From Leucocoprinus leucothites (Eukaryota; Basidiomycota; Agaricomycetes; Agaricales; Agaricaceae): 64,000 nucleotides of DNA. Positions within the stretch are counted from its first letter, which is position 1; every line of letters starts with the position of its first letter. This document shows positions 32,198 through 43,524 of this stretch, piece after piece. The translations under genes and the position numbers were made by a program. The DNA lies in contig JAACJO010000019.1 in assembly GCA_013368445.1 (NCBI GenBank), positions 372,001 to 436,000 of the forward strand. The letters are read 5' to 3'. Below the pieces are notes generated by a model. The model had not been told where the DNA came from. It saw only the letters and a list, made by a program, of their open reading frames with translations, and did not search any database.

Positions 32198-34394
32198 TTA
32201 CTCAGCAGCCTTGCCTTTACCTTTATCGCCAGACGACGACTTCCTCTTCTTGCCTTTAGTCCCACGAGAACGGACTCGGGCGGCGAAATGAAGATCGGTG
32301 AGACCCGGATGCTCTTGTAGCCCAAGGGCTGCTCCTTCCTCAGCGGCTTGCTCAAGTAAAGCAATGACGTTCTCGTGGAGTGTAAAGGCTGTCTCCAGAC
32401 GCTTCGAAAAATCAGAAGTCGCATCCGACGATTTGTAGATGGCCGTAGAGACCTCTAGAAGCTCGAGGAAGGCTTCGGGATTGTCCAAAATGCCGGTATT
32501 GACGAGGAAGTCGGGGCCGCGCATCTGAGCCAAGCAGTTGAGGTCGTACAGCAAATTTGCTAGTTGTAGGCGGTACTGCTCGACGGAATAGGTAAGCTGC
32601 TGCTGGGTAAAGACGACTTGAGCATGTGCGGCCGCCAAAGTTTGAAGACGACGAGAGAAGTCTATCCAAAGAAAGATATGAGACCGGAAGAAGAAGATGA
32701 ATCAAGACAAAAAAGGCGTACCCGAGAAACCCGCGATTGAGAGACGATAAGTCTCGTTAGCATGCGTGAACAACGAAGTGTCCATGACGGAGAAGGAGCA
32801 GTGGCTCCGACTCTCCTTGCGGCATTCGTCGCAGGCTTGACCAGGGATGGGGGGTACAAGTACCGCGACTTTTCGTGATGCACCAAAGGCAGCGCGCAGG
32901 AGTTTCGAGCTACACAAGAAGAAAAAAAAAAAAAAAAAAAAGCTGATTAAATTAAAGAAAAAGAACAGGGTTAGTTACTTACTTTGCGAGCATCCGGGAG
33001 AACGAACATCTCCTTCAGAACGTCGAGAGAGGAAGAGAACTTGCCGCCCGAAGTAGCAGCAACCTCCGACGCTGACTGAGGAGCTGGCAAGTAAGGTAGC
33101 TAGTTTAGCAGCCAAAACACAACCAGAGGAACGAGGAAAAGGACTTACCGCGAACCCAGAGCGTTTTCTTACCTACCTTACGGGGAACGAGACGGCGGCC
33201 ATTCTCGTCGTAGCGTTCTTTGGATAGAGGTATGTCCTCTTCGGACGACTCTTCCGCGGCCTCCTCCATACGGACCTTCGAAGAAGAGGCTCTGGCTGGC
33301 TTGACTGGCGCCTTCTTGGGCGGAGGTTTCTTCACCTGAGTCTTTCTCGTCGATGCGCGAGTTGGCTTTGGAGGCGGCGTTGGAGTTCGTTTGGACGCCG
33401 AACGTTTGGATGCCGAGTCAGCAGAAGGCTCTACCTCTGAGCCCGAGATAGATGAAACCGTCTCTTGAGCAGGCCCACCCTCTTGATCAGAATCGGATTC
33501 AGGGGAATGGTCGGCCTCGGAAGCAGCTGATGGGGAAGAAGGAACAGGGGGAAGGGGCGGAGCTTTGACGGAGCTACGCTTCTTGGCAGTAGGGCGAACA
33601 GACGAAGGAGAGGCAACGACCTCGGATTGACGGACAGCCTGAGGAGTGGCAGGTATAGGATACTCCCAGTTGGGAGGAATATGCGAAGGGCGAACAGGAA
33701 CCGGAGCCGGGACCACTGCGTGGACCTGTGGCGCCCCCACGGTCAGAGCGGTTTCAGGTTCCAAAGTCGTGATCGGCAGCTGGGAAAGAGTTGGCGAGGG
33801 GACTGAGGGAACTTGGCCTTCCAGCACCGAAGGATCGAGGGTAGCAGGCACTACAGCCCACTTAAGTAAGGAGGGAGTGAACGGAGGAGCTTCAGGCGTC
33901 GTAGCGAGCTGGCTGGAACACGGTCTCATCGACACAGGACTGTAGATGAGCGGTTGTGGAACAGGAGGCTGGGAGGGAGTAGAATCTTGATGAGCTTTCT
34001 TAGCAGTCGGAGCCGCTGGCGTGTCGGACGACGTGGCCTTGCGTTTTTTGGAACCCTTAGCCGGTTGTGGCTCAGGATGAGAAGAAACTAGCCCTGTAAA
34101 GCGAGGAGTTAGGGCAAAACAAAGATGAAAAGAGAACGTAGCACACCAGCCTCCGCAGAGCTCGGTGACCCATCCTTGCGTAGCTTACGACGACCTTTAG
34201 ACGAAGGAACTTTTTTCTGCTTGGAAGAGGAAGCACGAGTCGCGGGTCCGTCCTGCGATGACGCTGGAACATCCAGCTGCTTACCGCTCCGAGAAGAACC
34301 AGCCTTCGCTTTTGAAGAACCAGGTTGGATAGTACCTAAGAGTAAGACTATGAGTAACGAAAAATACAAGTTAAGATGATAACTTACGAGCCAT
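32198..34394 (-). CDS. Gypsy-2 antisense gene A, six exons, Cys motif protein
   Basis: ATG at 34394. Probable exons: 34394-34388, 34335-34147, 34093-33149, 33083-32983, 32909-32722 and 32661-32198. The long third exon is Pro/Ser/Thr/Lys-rich with acidic patches (EEAAEESSEEDIPLS) and basic ones. Exon 5 carries a half-cluster, CDECRKESRSHC. Exon 6 is helical and ends in a basic tail (GKKRKSSSGDKGKGKAAE). All junctions keep frame except exon 4 to 5, which is one base out with the visible GT-AG pair; a 20-base T run lies in that intron, so an alternative splice or a one-base homopolymer error is possible. Function unknown; a nuclear, DNA-binding role is an inference. Confidence 0.62.
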
Positions 34395-34860
34395 TGGGAA
34401 AGGCAGAGGACAACGATGATGGCGGAAGGAAAGAAAGGGCAAGACAACGGTCTAGCGACTAAGTTGTTCTTTATATATAGCCCTGTAGCTTGCTGTCACG
34501 TTGACGCGCTGGGAAAGACGCGTGTCCCCAACAAGAAGCCCCAAATGACGTGTTGGGAAGTTCATCGTAATGATGGGCAGAAACTGCCAGCGAAGAAGTT
34601 GTGCTGCGCCAGTTCTGCCTAAGTACAACTTCTGAGGATTCGCAAACATGACGCATAGCTAAATAGTTTGATCGACGTTAAGTAGCGCCAAGATAATCAG
34701 GGAACTAAGAATAGAAGCCACACGTGGGAACCGTCGATCAAAAATGCCCGGGTACTTCCTGAAAGAAGTCAGGCAGGTCGCGATAAATTGCCACAGCTGC
34801 GCAGGACGTCTAGAACGTTCTAGAACAATACCCATACATAGGCTGAGGACAGCCAGAGTT

Positions 34861-34874
34861 GGGTAAGGGGGAGA
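34861..34874 (+). other. Gypsy-2 polypurine tract
   Basis: GGGTAAGGGGGAGA directly before the 3' LTR. Confidence 0.75.
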
Positions 34875-36214
34875 TGTGACGCGAAAACCGAAAATAAACA
34901 AGAAATACTAATATTTTCGCGATTTCACACTTAGTATTATAAAAGAATAATGCTATGCCTAAGAGCCCTATAGTGCGATAGCGGTGTAGCTACAAAGCTA
35001 CTTACTAAGAAGTAATACGGTCAACCAATACAGCAGGCAAGACTGGTAATCTAGTACAGCTGTCCACTGTTGTGAACCGTTCCGGGGATTCGAACCCTCG
35101 ACTTCAGGACACCGCATCTCCGAATTACCGCTTTAGGACTCGAGGGAAACCTCCGCGCCGAGAACGATCCGAACGATCTAAAAATAAGGACCAAGGTCTA
35201 GAACCGGATCAGAAGAACCAACGGACCGGTTAACAGACAACGATCCGCGTTTTCCACATGTACAAGACAGGAACCTAGCTACCCCGCTGCTTAGCTACGT
35301 CATTTCTGCACTGCTCAGTCATCCAACTGTACTGGCCAAAGCAAACCGATGGTCGCATTGACGTGTCAGGGGCCCTCGGTTAAAGAAAATATCACAGCCG
35401 AAATGCTTACCCATGATTAAAAAAGGATTAATGAAAGAAACTCGCGTGGTAGCTACTCCGCTACCCATACGACAACCTAGCGATCGAACGGACCTACCGG
35501 TCGGCGTCGCATCGTAAAAGTATACCCAGTCGAATCCAGGACAATTCAGTCAATTTCTATTAGTCAATTTCGAGTCATACCTATTTCTTTCTAGAATATT
35601 TCGTCTATTTTCGTATCTCTCAAATAATATAAAAAGGGCCCGACAGCGTGCAGATAGGCAAGGAATCCTACGCCTCCGTAGTGCTATAGGGTGTGCAGAC
35701 CACAAACTAAGCATTTGTTGAGTGAATAAGTGAGCAACCTTCTAAGAGAACTCTAACAGGAAAGACTCCTACTAGTCAATCTAAGAAATATCCCAAGACG
35801 TTTCGAGTTCGACCTAGCGTCACAGCGAAGTAGCTACCAAGCTAAGAGAGCTTGTAGTTAAAGCATATAGACCGCACCAGCGCCAGTGTGTGACTGAGTG
35901 GGTGATTATAGACAAGGTCCAGTTGACCTTAGAGGGAGACAGAGACGACTTCAGGATAAAAGATCTTAGCTATAGCAGTCAACTAAGAGTCGCAAACTGT
36001 GCACTTAATCAGGATCCTGGTACAGTGTTCGAGAATTTCCCAAAGTAAATAAAACAGCATTTAGTTCCCTCGCACCTTTCGCATTATTCAGCAGTAATTA
36101 CATAAATCCTCATCAACTACTCATACTTCCCCTCGAATTCGTTAGAGGTTACAGTCTAGCTACCTAGCTAGTACTCCACTTGACGTTATATCCATACGTC
36201 AAAGAATCTCTACA
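34875..36214 (+). repeat. Gypsy-2 3' LTR
   Basis: 1340 bases, apparently identical to 21864-23203. Confidence 0.95.
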
Positions 36215-37021
36215 CCATCATTCGTATTGCTGCTTGGGCAGCAATATCAATGGTTGACAAGTACATTATGTTGTGTGAAGAGTGCGAGATGTATTTTATT
36301 GCAATTGGTATGTAATTTCTCATATTTTACAGCATTACTAACACTACTCAATAGTTATGTGCCCAGATTGGAAGTTATAGTAGTTCAAAGACAATGGCTA
36401 TGCTCATTCAGTTTATACAAAGCTCAAGCAGACTGTTATTGAGCGGTGGGGACAGACATATAGGCCCAATTTAGCAATGACCTCAGAGCCTGAGCCTACA
36501 GTTAGAGCTTTTATACTCCAAAATTATATTTTTATTACTCACAGCTGTATTTTTTTAGCATACTGGTAACAAATATCTACAAAAGCAAACTTCCAAGAAA
36601 GCACCAGTGGGAAATCTTGATGACATCAATACCTACTTGAAGGAGCCTGTTGTCTCTCACTCAGCAATTATTGATTCAGGTGGATATATGAAGTAGTGGA
36701 ACACTGCAGCTGCAAGCCATCCAAATCTTGCAAGAATGGGCATGGATTACTGCAGTGCCCCTGGTCAGTGTATCTTATATTGTCTGTCTATCATTGGCTG
36801 ATGTATTGTCACCCACAGCATCATCTGTTGATGCTGAACGGACATTCTCTGTTGGATGACGACAGGTAAACTTTATGCAGCACAACATGACCCTAAATAC
36901 ATTCAAAGCTAAGATGGCACTTGGGTCCTGGGCAAGACCTGGGAATCCATTATTTCTGGGTGTCATGAAAGCAGGACAGATCATTGCTGGAGGAGCAGAA
37001 GGTGATTCAGATGCTGAATAA

Positions 37022-37484
37022 ATAGACAGACAAACTAAGTGAACTCATTGATTGGTTGGAATGTATTTGTACAGTTTACGGATGTGTTCGATAACTCGAA
37101 ATGTATACCTGCATGTAGTAGTTAAGAATGCGTATTTATTGAGCCTAGTTTCGTGAAAATCATTGGAGACTTGAGCAAGATATGGCATCTTGAGTGTTAG
37201 TGAAGATGTGGATCTTCCCCAATATTTGTGAATATTTGGCCACAATTGTAGGTCATGCCATGCACTCATTTTTGAACATTTTCACTCAATTTCTACTCCA
37301 AAATAGTCGGAAAAATGTATAGAAAGATATTACAGTATCCTCAGAGTAAAAGAACATGCTTTATCTGTGGATGAAACTGCCATCTGCAGATATCCATCCA
37401 CAGCCATCTGTGATGACATCATCTGATGGTGTCAGTCATGGATATGTGACATTACCATCCATGACAGTCCCTAGAGCTGATCAT
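37022..37484. other. Junction between hAT pseudogene and NLR-like pseudogene II
   Basis: No coding signal recognised. The hAT right end should lie here. I could not identify its terminal inverted repeat. Confidence 0.4.
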
Positions 37485-39369
37485 CACAGGACCAGTGTGC
37501 TCAAGAAATCTGAGGCAGACTTTGAGTTGGCCAGAAGGATCATCATACTCCTCATCACTGATAAAGTGGAGGATGAACAATGCAAATCCAAGGTGCCCTG
37601 ATGCTCAATCTATGATGAAATCAATATGGGCATCATGCAGCCAGCTGTGTAGAAGCTGGTCAGGGTATCTCTCTCTAATTGCCACAAATCCCTTTCTGAG
37701 AATGTGGAGAGTGTTCTTCTGTGCCTTGTCATTGTCAACTTCTAATGTCTCATGGCAACAGATCCCTTGAAAGTCTGTACCAGAAAAGATTAATGTGAGA
37801 CGGGCTCAGGATGACTGCATATTGACCACCACAGCTGCAAATCTGTCAATTTTTGCATGGCATGCAATCACCTCCACAAATTCATGTTGAGCATCATGGC
37901 CATTGCATTTGTCAAGTCCATCAAGAACACTCAAGGGAGGTCATTGGAACAAGGAGCTGAGAAGTTGCTCAGATAGATAGAATAAGAGGGTGAGAGGTCA
38001 ATGAGATAGGTCAAGGAGAAAGGCATCACTGATCAGTGCTTCAAATTGGGAGCAGCAACTTTTGCTGAATATTGAAGGATTCTCCTTGAATCACTGGCCT
38101 ATGATGAGTTTATATGGTGGGAGGAGGATGGCCAGCTGATAGACCAGAGTGGGAATGATGACACTGGGGTTGTCACAATTGTTGGGCCAAGAGAAAAAGA
38201 AGACAGCACCTAAAAGACTTCTCATTTCCTCTGTGACAGTTTGTGCAACTGCTGACTTCCCCACACCAGCAGGTCCCAATAGCCAGAATTAACATTTGAT
38301 CACTGTATCCATTTGTCCCCATTCCACTATATGGCTGCATAGGCTCTGGCAAGTATCCTCATCACATCTTGGAACATGTCCATGTACTTCCAAATCAAGC
38401 ACAGCACTTGGCAACATTTTTCTTTGAGCTTCTGGAAAGCTATATGGGAATACTTGAGCAATCCAGTCTTGGGTGGTTTGTCACTACTTACCTTCCTCTG
38501 CCTTTCTCCACCTCTCATCATCCTCTACCTTCTCCGCTTTTCATACTCCTCTGTTTGCCTTGCATCCTCTGTCTGATTGGGATCACCCATGTATGAAACA
38601 TTTGTCATGTTTCCAACAAAGAAGCTGTGAGCACCCCAAAAATGATCTGTAAAATGTGAAATGGGCCATTGTTTTTACTGATCAGGCTGGAGGTCCACTG
38701 ACTGCTGTATCCTTGTTGTGTGCTTTGTTGGTATCTTTCATATTCATCTACTTTCCTCACATACTCTTGGTTGGGATCACCCATATATGGTGCATTTGCC
38801 ATACTTCCAAACCAGAGATTATGACCACCCTGAAAATTATCTGTAGTATATGAAATAGACTAATATTCTTATTGGCTGAGGTTTATGTGTACTGACTGCC
38901 ATATACTGATTGTACATCTTGTTGGGGGGGATAGGCCATGGGAGCTTCTGGGGGTCCACCCCATGCATTTGCTATCAGGTGCAATCAGCTATAGCAGAGG
39001 ATCAAATTATGGTAGGTACTTGCCTGATTGATGATATGTTGAAGGTCCAGCAGTATTATAATATACACTCAAATCATAAGGAGAGGGGGGATAAGGAGTA
39101 GTAGAGGCTGGTGTTGTGGCCATTCTCTTCTGCCTGATATATTTCAGTGAGTTTTTAGCATACATAAACTCTGATGACCTACCATTAGATGAAGAGTGAT
39201 TGCTGTGTTTGTCTTCATGTTGAGGGTGCCCAGTTTGAAGTTGATAGGCATGATAGGTAAGAGTTGAAGGAGGGGCATAACCAGGTGGGATATGATCAGG
39301 TGGGATATAACCAGGGGGGATGTGACCAGGAGAGACATAACCAGGTAGAAACATAGTAGTAGAGGGCAA
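37485..39369 (-). pseudogene. NLR-like pseudogene II, N-terminal and NACHT half
   Basis: Minus strand. A proline-rich repeat region comes first (PGYVSPGHIPPGYIPPDHIP, about 39330), then two related blocks containing MGDPNQ. The NACHT domain follows: Walker A MGPAGVGKSAVAQTV at 38279-38235, then FFFSWPNN and IPTLVYQLA, Walker B VLDGLDKCNG near 37930, then ASGHLGFALFILHFI and SGQLKVCLRFLEHTGP ending at about 37490. The next expected motif (NPLH.LDLLYTQ) is found only at 19445, beyond the hAT insertion. Stops and frame breaks are frequent. STAND NTPases of this kind are believed to sense non-self in fungi. Confidence 0.75.
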
Positions 39370-39440
39370 AATGAGAGATGAATATACAAGGCAGAGTCCA
39401 GAGAAGCTTCTAGCTCATTGCTAATAATGGGTATGTCCAC

Positions 39441-41362
39441 AAGTGCTTATGGTACTAGAAGCACAGCCTGGCACAGCTCATAACAATGTCACAACATTGG
39501 TAAATAAAATCACTGGTTCATCTGTCTGGGCCTTGTAGGGGGGATTCTATATTTTATTACCAGGAGTCCAGATTTTGTGTTATTGACATAGATTAAAAAC
39601 ATCAGAAAGTAAGACTCTTTGCCACATTCTTGATCTGCTTCAATGTTCAGCATTCAATATTTCAATCACTGCCTTTAAGCTCATGTAACAAAGGCAAGCC
39701 CCATAATAGGCAGATAAATACCATCTCTTCCTCTTCTGATAATATGTAAACAAAGAAGAAATGGGCAGATACATCAGCAATATATGATATGCTACTCTAG
39801 TGTAGAGATTGGATGTCGTGTGATGTTATATCACTGCTATCATGCGTTCTCCCTCTACTACTGATTAAGTCCTCTCCCTCTTGACAATTCTCTGTGTACT
39901 AATTGATATCCCACTACTCTGGCAATGCACCAATCATCAAACATAGCTGGCAACTATATTAAGATGACCCTGCACATTCAACACTCAGCAGCCACCACTT
40001 ACAACCACTATTCCCCTCATCTTTCCCCTTTCCTCTCTCAATTCCACATGGCCCTTTCCTCCTCCATTCTACACTTTACTTTTATTAATCACTACGCATA
40101 TTTCGCATTTGGCACCAATGCCTCAATGCAACTGAGTTAGGACTTGTCATCCAACTGACAAAAGTCTGAACATTTAATGTTTGTTTTATATTCCCTTTTC
40201 CATTCCTCCTCTCTTTCCCCTTCTAAAAATCTAGTAAAATCGTCATTCGTGCTCCGGCTCAACCACTATCATTTAGTCTCTTTGCCTAATGTAATAGTGT
40301 AGGTCTAAATGGCCACATGGACCCCTCTCTCCACCTACTTCTCTACCACTAATATTCATTAGAATTATCTTTTCCTTCCAAAACCTTGACAAAATGTCTC
40401 ATAAACTGTTCTTTCCTGCTCCTTCTAGTCTCCTGCAGCATTGTAGATACTCATAGAACCGTAGCTATAAATACTGCAATGTATTTCCCTTTTCTCTAGT
40501 GAAATCTACCCTATCTTCCTGACTCAGTTTGAGCTCTAAGCTTGAGCTTAACATTGTTCTCACTCAAAAGCAACTGCCTTCCTCATTGTTTCACTCCTCA
40601 GCAACGTCTCACATCATCGCACCAGTCCTGAGTTATTATATCAATTAAAAATTTCATTAAACACATTTATTAATTAAACTATCTACTTGGGTCAGAACCA
40701 ATGACAGATGGATGCTGTCATGCTCACAACTTAAACCACACTCACCTAGTCCACCTTCCCTTCACTAGTACTAGATAGTATTACATAGCACACTAGTGCA
40801 CTAACATACCCCCCTATTTATATAGACCCTTGGCATGATTATATACATAGTGTTACCTAGCTTAATAGGGTTGCTAGTGTGTGCTACTGAGTATTAGCCT
40901 AGCTGCAAGTGCATACTGGAAGCCAATCTGTAGGATTTAGAAATGCAGATAATTTCCTAAACCTTGTTGAATTTGAAGCTCTGCTAGTTTTATATTTAGC
41001 TTTCTAAACTGTAGCCATTTTATTGCAGTAGACTAAACTCATGTCAGTTTGCCAATAAACTGGTCAATGCCTTAAAAGGAGAAAGGTTCTCATGATCAAG
41101 GAGGGTAGAATAATATCCAAAAAAATTCTGGTATATTCATATTATCATGAGATACCAACTGTAGCCAAATAACTCTTGCAGGGAGTGATTTCAGCACCAA
41201 AAGCCTGCTACACATGCTCACTTACAAAGGCATCATGTAAGTGCTGCAGATTGAATCAATCTTATGACCCATCAAAAAATTCTATTTTTAAGTTTATTTG
41301 AGTGTTTTAATCTAGAAAGGGGGGGTAGAGGCCTCTTCTAGATTAAAGTTTACAACAATATC
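39441..41362. other. No supported gene
   Basis: About 1.9 kb of CpG-poor, pyrimidine-rich sequence. A frame at 39925-40140 has no recognisable feature. Parts may be an old LTR, but I could not define its ends. Confidence 0.4.
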
Positions 41363-41722
41363 TGTTATAAATGTCAACTTGATTGATGCCCATTGTGACT
41401 TGATTGTCTTAGACACTGACACAGCCACCTGGTCTGAAGCAGTGTTACTTGATTGGAAAGAGTATATTGGAAAGTTTGATGTGGAAGAAGAATGGTTCAA
41501 TGTTGATTGGGACAAATACAACTGGACAGATGTTATCAAGAGAATTAGAAGGAACAGTTTTGTGATATGATGAAGAATGGACTAATGAGATTATTAAACA
41601 GATATGATTGTTTTATAGACATTGTGTTTGGATTCAAACAATTGGATATCTAACTATGATAGCTGTTACATCAGCAGACAGATTAGTATTCATCAGAATT
41701 GTGATAGTGATACAGGTCTTGT
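41363..41722 (+). mobile_element. Family-B LTR (copy 3), truncated by another LTR
   Basis: Starts TGTTATAAAT at 41363 and matches the first half of the other family-B copies, including the full 68-codon frame, which is open here. It is cut at 41722 by a different LTR. Confidence 0.85.
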
Positions 41723-41986
41723 TGTTACGATCTTTGTCAGAACTCAGGTTGCAACTCTGGTAAAGGCTTGAGAAAGAGAAAGGGAAAGATACAATTGGTA
41801 AAGCATAAAGAATACACTCTACCTAGGAGTCTATATATACATAAGAAAGCAGACCCAGGTAGGTATGAGTCAGAGAACTCAGGTAACTATGACATAGGCT
41901 ATGGAATGGACTATGATGTAGGAGTGGGGTAAGTATGAAAATAGAAACTGACATGAGAAGTACCAGAACTGAGTAAAGTCATAACA
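41723..41986 (-). mobile_element. LTR of a third family (family C), minus orientation
   Basis: 264 bases, TGTTACGATC...AGTCATAACA. On the minus strand it is directly preceded by AGAAAAGGGGTAA, a polypurine tract, so this should be the 3' LTR of a minus-strand element. The other LTR was not found in the window. Confidence 0.6.
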
Positions 41987-42084
41987 TTACCCCTTTTCTA
42001 TGGTTTAAGTCCTCATGAACTAATGTAAATGTCCATGTAAGATATGACATATGGAAGTGTAGGAGAGTAAACTGTAAGTCCTTT

Positions 42085-42312
42085 TTAGAAACCTTCAATA
42101 GCAGTGCAAGCCATTGTTTTCTTGGTAGGGCCAATGATGAACCCTCCATTGTTGGGTACAGCAACTTTGAAGAAAGGGGTGTTCAGGGGACCACCTTGGA
42201 AGCCTTTGATGGAATAACCACTATGTGAGATCTCGAGGTTGCCATGGTTGGCTATAAAAGTATTCATGACATCATCCCAGTAAGCAGCATTGGATTTGCC
42301 ATTGTCTTTCAT
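42085..42312 (-). pseudogene. Unrecognised fragment next to the family-C LTR
   Basis: 75 codons from ATG (MKDNGKSNAAYWDDVM) to TAA, followed after about 80 bases by the polypurine tract. It could be the C-terminal end of the element's last gene. The frame seems to continue upstream with stops. No family recognised. Confidence 0.3.
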
Positions 42313-43524
42313 AGTGTTGAATCCTGCTGGTTAGAACCAGGTAACACCTCCATTGTGTCAGTAGGTGTGTAGATACTTGATTAGATGTTTTGCCTCTTTA
42401 TCAAGAACTGGGTTACTAAAGGACAGGGGATGGAGCTGATGTTCAAGACTGGGTGTCTAGGACAGAGGAGCAGAGATGACTGATCTGTTCATTGAACATG
42501 GGAGCAGGTCTTGGCCTCAACTTATGTGTTGTACCACTACTGATGCTGACCTGAATTTCAGAAACAGATAGAGATGGGAGGGCAAGGAGAGAGCAGAGGT
42601 CAGACAAGGTAGTAACATGTGACTTAGTTGATTATCAGACTGAGGAGTACAGTACAAGTTTGACTACTTATATATGATATGGTGGATAGGGTCGGGTAGT
42701 AACAAAACAAAGATCTATAAAGAATGGGACATAGGGGATGGATTTGTAAGCTTAGTCAGAATTGGTCAGCAATTGGTCAGCAACCCATGCCTGTTGCCCA
42801 GCTGATGAACAAAGCCTTTTTGATGCCGAATTTGATGTGACTCCCATGGTCCCCATTCTGTCTTCAGCTGAGTGTCTCAACTCGCATCCATCTCACTCCT
42901 CAACAACACATTTTATGGACATAATTTGTAGAGAGAATATGTGATAGATAGCATGCCCTCAGTGTTTGTGCAAAGAAATCCATGGTTTTCAGCGATTACC
43001 GGTTGCTTTTGACAGTTTTTAGCAGTTGTTTGTATTTGAGACCCTATTTTGGCAGGGAAACAATTAGTGGACAGGGTCTTTCATGCCTCAGCCCTTTTTG
43101 ATGGCTCCCAGATCATCCAGAGGGGTTTCCCTACTATGTCAGAGGAGTGGTGACCTCTGATAGCTGGACAGATATTGCTATTGTGATACATCATATACAT
43201 CATATCATTGAGTCTATTGAGTCTATTTGGCACTACTATTGTCCCTGTGTCCAGTGTTGGCCTATTCATCACATATACTGTGACTGGCTACATTTGCCCA
43301 TTGCCAGTTATCCACTGTAGTCACTTTGGAGGTGGGTGTAGTTAATTGACCTAGAGGGTGTAATTGTGGGCTAATGAATGGGATTTACAGATCTATACTT
43401 TAATTTGGTTAATTGAGCTGCCAAATATCATCCCTATACATTAGTGAGATTCAACTACTCAAAGTGAGTCAGTTACTGGAATCCTCTACATATGCTAATA
43501 ACTAACTATAAATTAATCAGAGAA
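42313..43524. other. No supported gene
   Basis: CpG-poor sequence with short frames only. The 5' end of the Helitron probably lies in the last part, but no terminal TC could be fixed. Confidence 0.35.

Larger units (their letters stand above)
21975..36171. repeat. Dispersed dyad TAGC-N6-GCTA across Gypsy-2
   Basis: Exact 14-mers start at 21976, 22439, 22820, 23146, 23504, 24338, 25528, 27666, 28423, 28926, 30353, 34987, 35450, 35831 and 36157. One-mismatch copies start at 22265, 22804, 24977, 26424, 26615, 28627, 29229, 30093, 30800, 31312, 31594, 35276 and 35815. Arms often extend to GTAGC...GCTAC, and at 22437 and 28924 to GGTAGC...GCTACC. Sites lie in LTRs, gag, pro, pol, and the introns and upstream region of antisense gene B. 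Confidence 0.9.
21864..36214 (+). mobile_element. Gypsy-2: 14.35 kb Ty3/Gypsy element with two antisense genes
   Basis: 1340-base LTRs (21864-23203 and 34875-36214) in which I saw no difference by eye, flanked by CCGT and CCAT, a 4-base duplication with one CpG transition. Order: LTR, PBS, gag, pro, pol (three frames, each -1 to the previous), antisense gene B, antisense gene A, polypurine tract, LTR. No chromodomain is apparent. gag, pro and pol show no lesion. It split a hAT transposase gene. A solo LTR of the same family is at 56495-58412. Confidence 0.96.
19794..37021 (+). pseudogene. hAT transposase pseudogene, split by Gypsy-2
   Basis: A decayed BED-type zinc finger lies at about 20140-20260 (FTCKTDPA, then SGTGNLN). 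The hAT core follows: LVLDGWTAPIVASYLGLVI at about 20590, LKQKHTGQYMAEVVFDCL, then an acidic segment and DSSNLHDQFNELV. After the Gypsy-2 insertion come IRIAAWAA at 36220 and the C-terminal dimerisation region, ASSVDAERTFSVG...QHNMTLNTFKAKMALGSW, near 36830-36930. Four or more short introns are visible. Removing Gypsy-2 and one 4-base repeat rejoins the frame (ALSSVIRIAAW). In-frame stops show it is dead. I could not locate its terminal repeats or 8-base duplication. Confidence 0.85.

Noticed and set aside
32921..32941. Run of about 20 A (T on the antisense strand)
   Set aside because: Best explained as the polypyrimidine tract of an intron in antisense gene A; a poly-Phe exon is unlikely.
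39925..40140. 71-codon plus-strand frame
   Set aside because: No motif, no homologous copy in the window, and typical of chance in pyrimidine-rich sequence.
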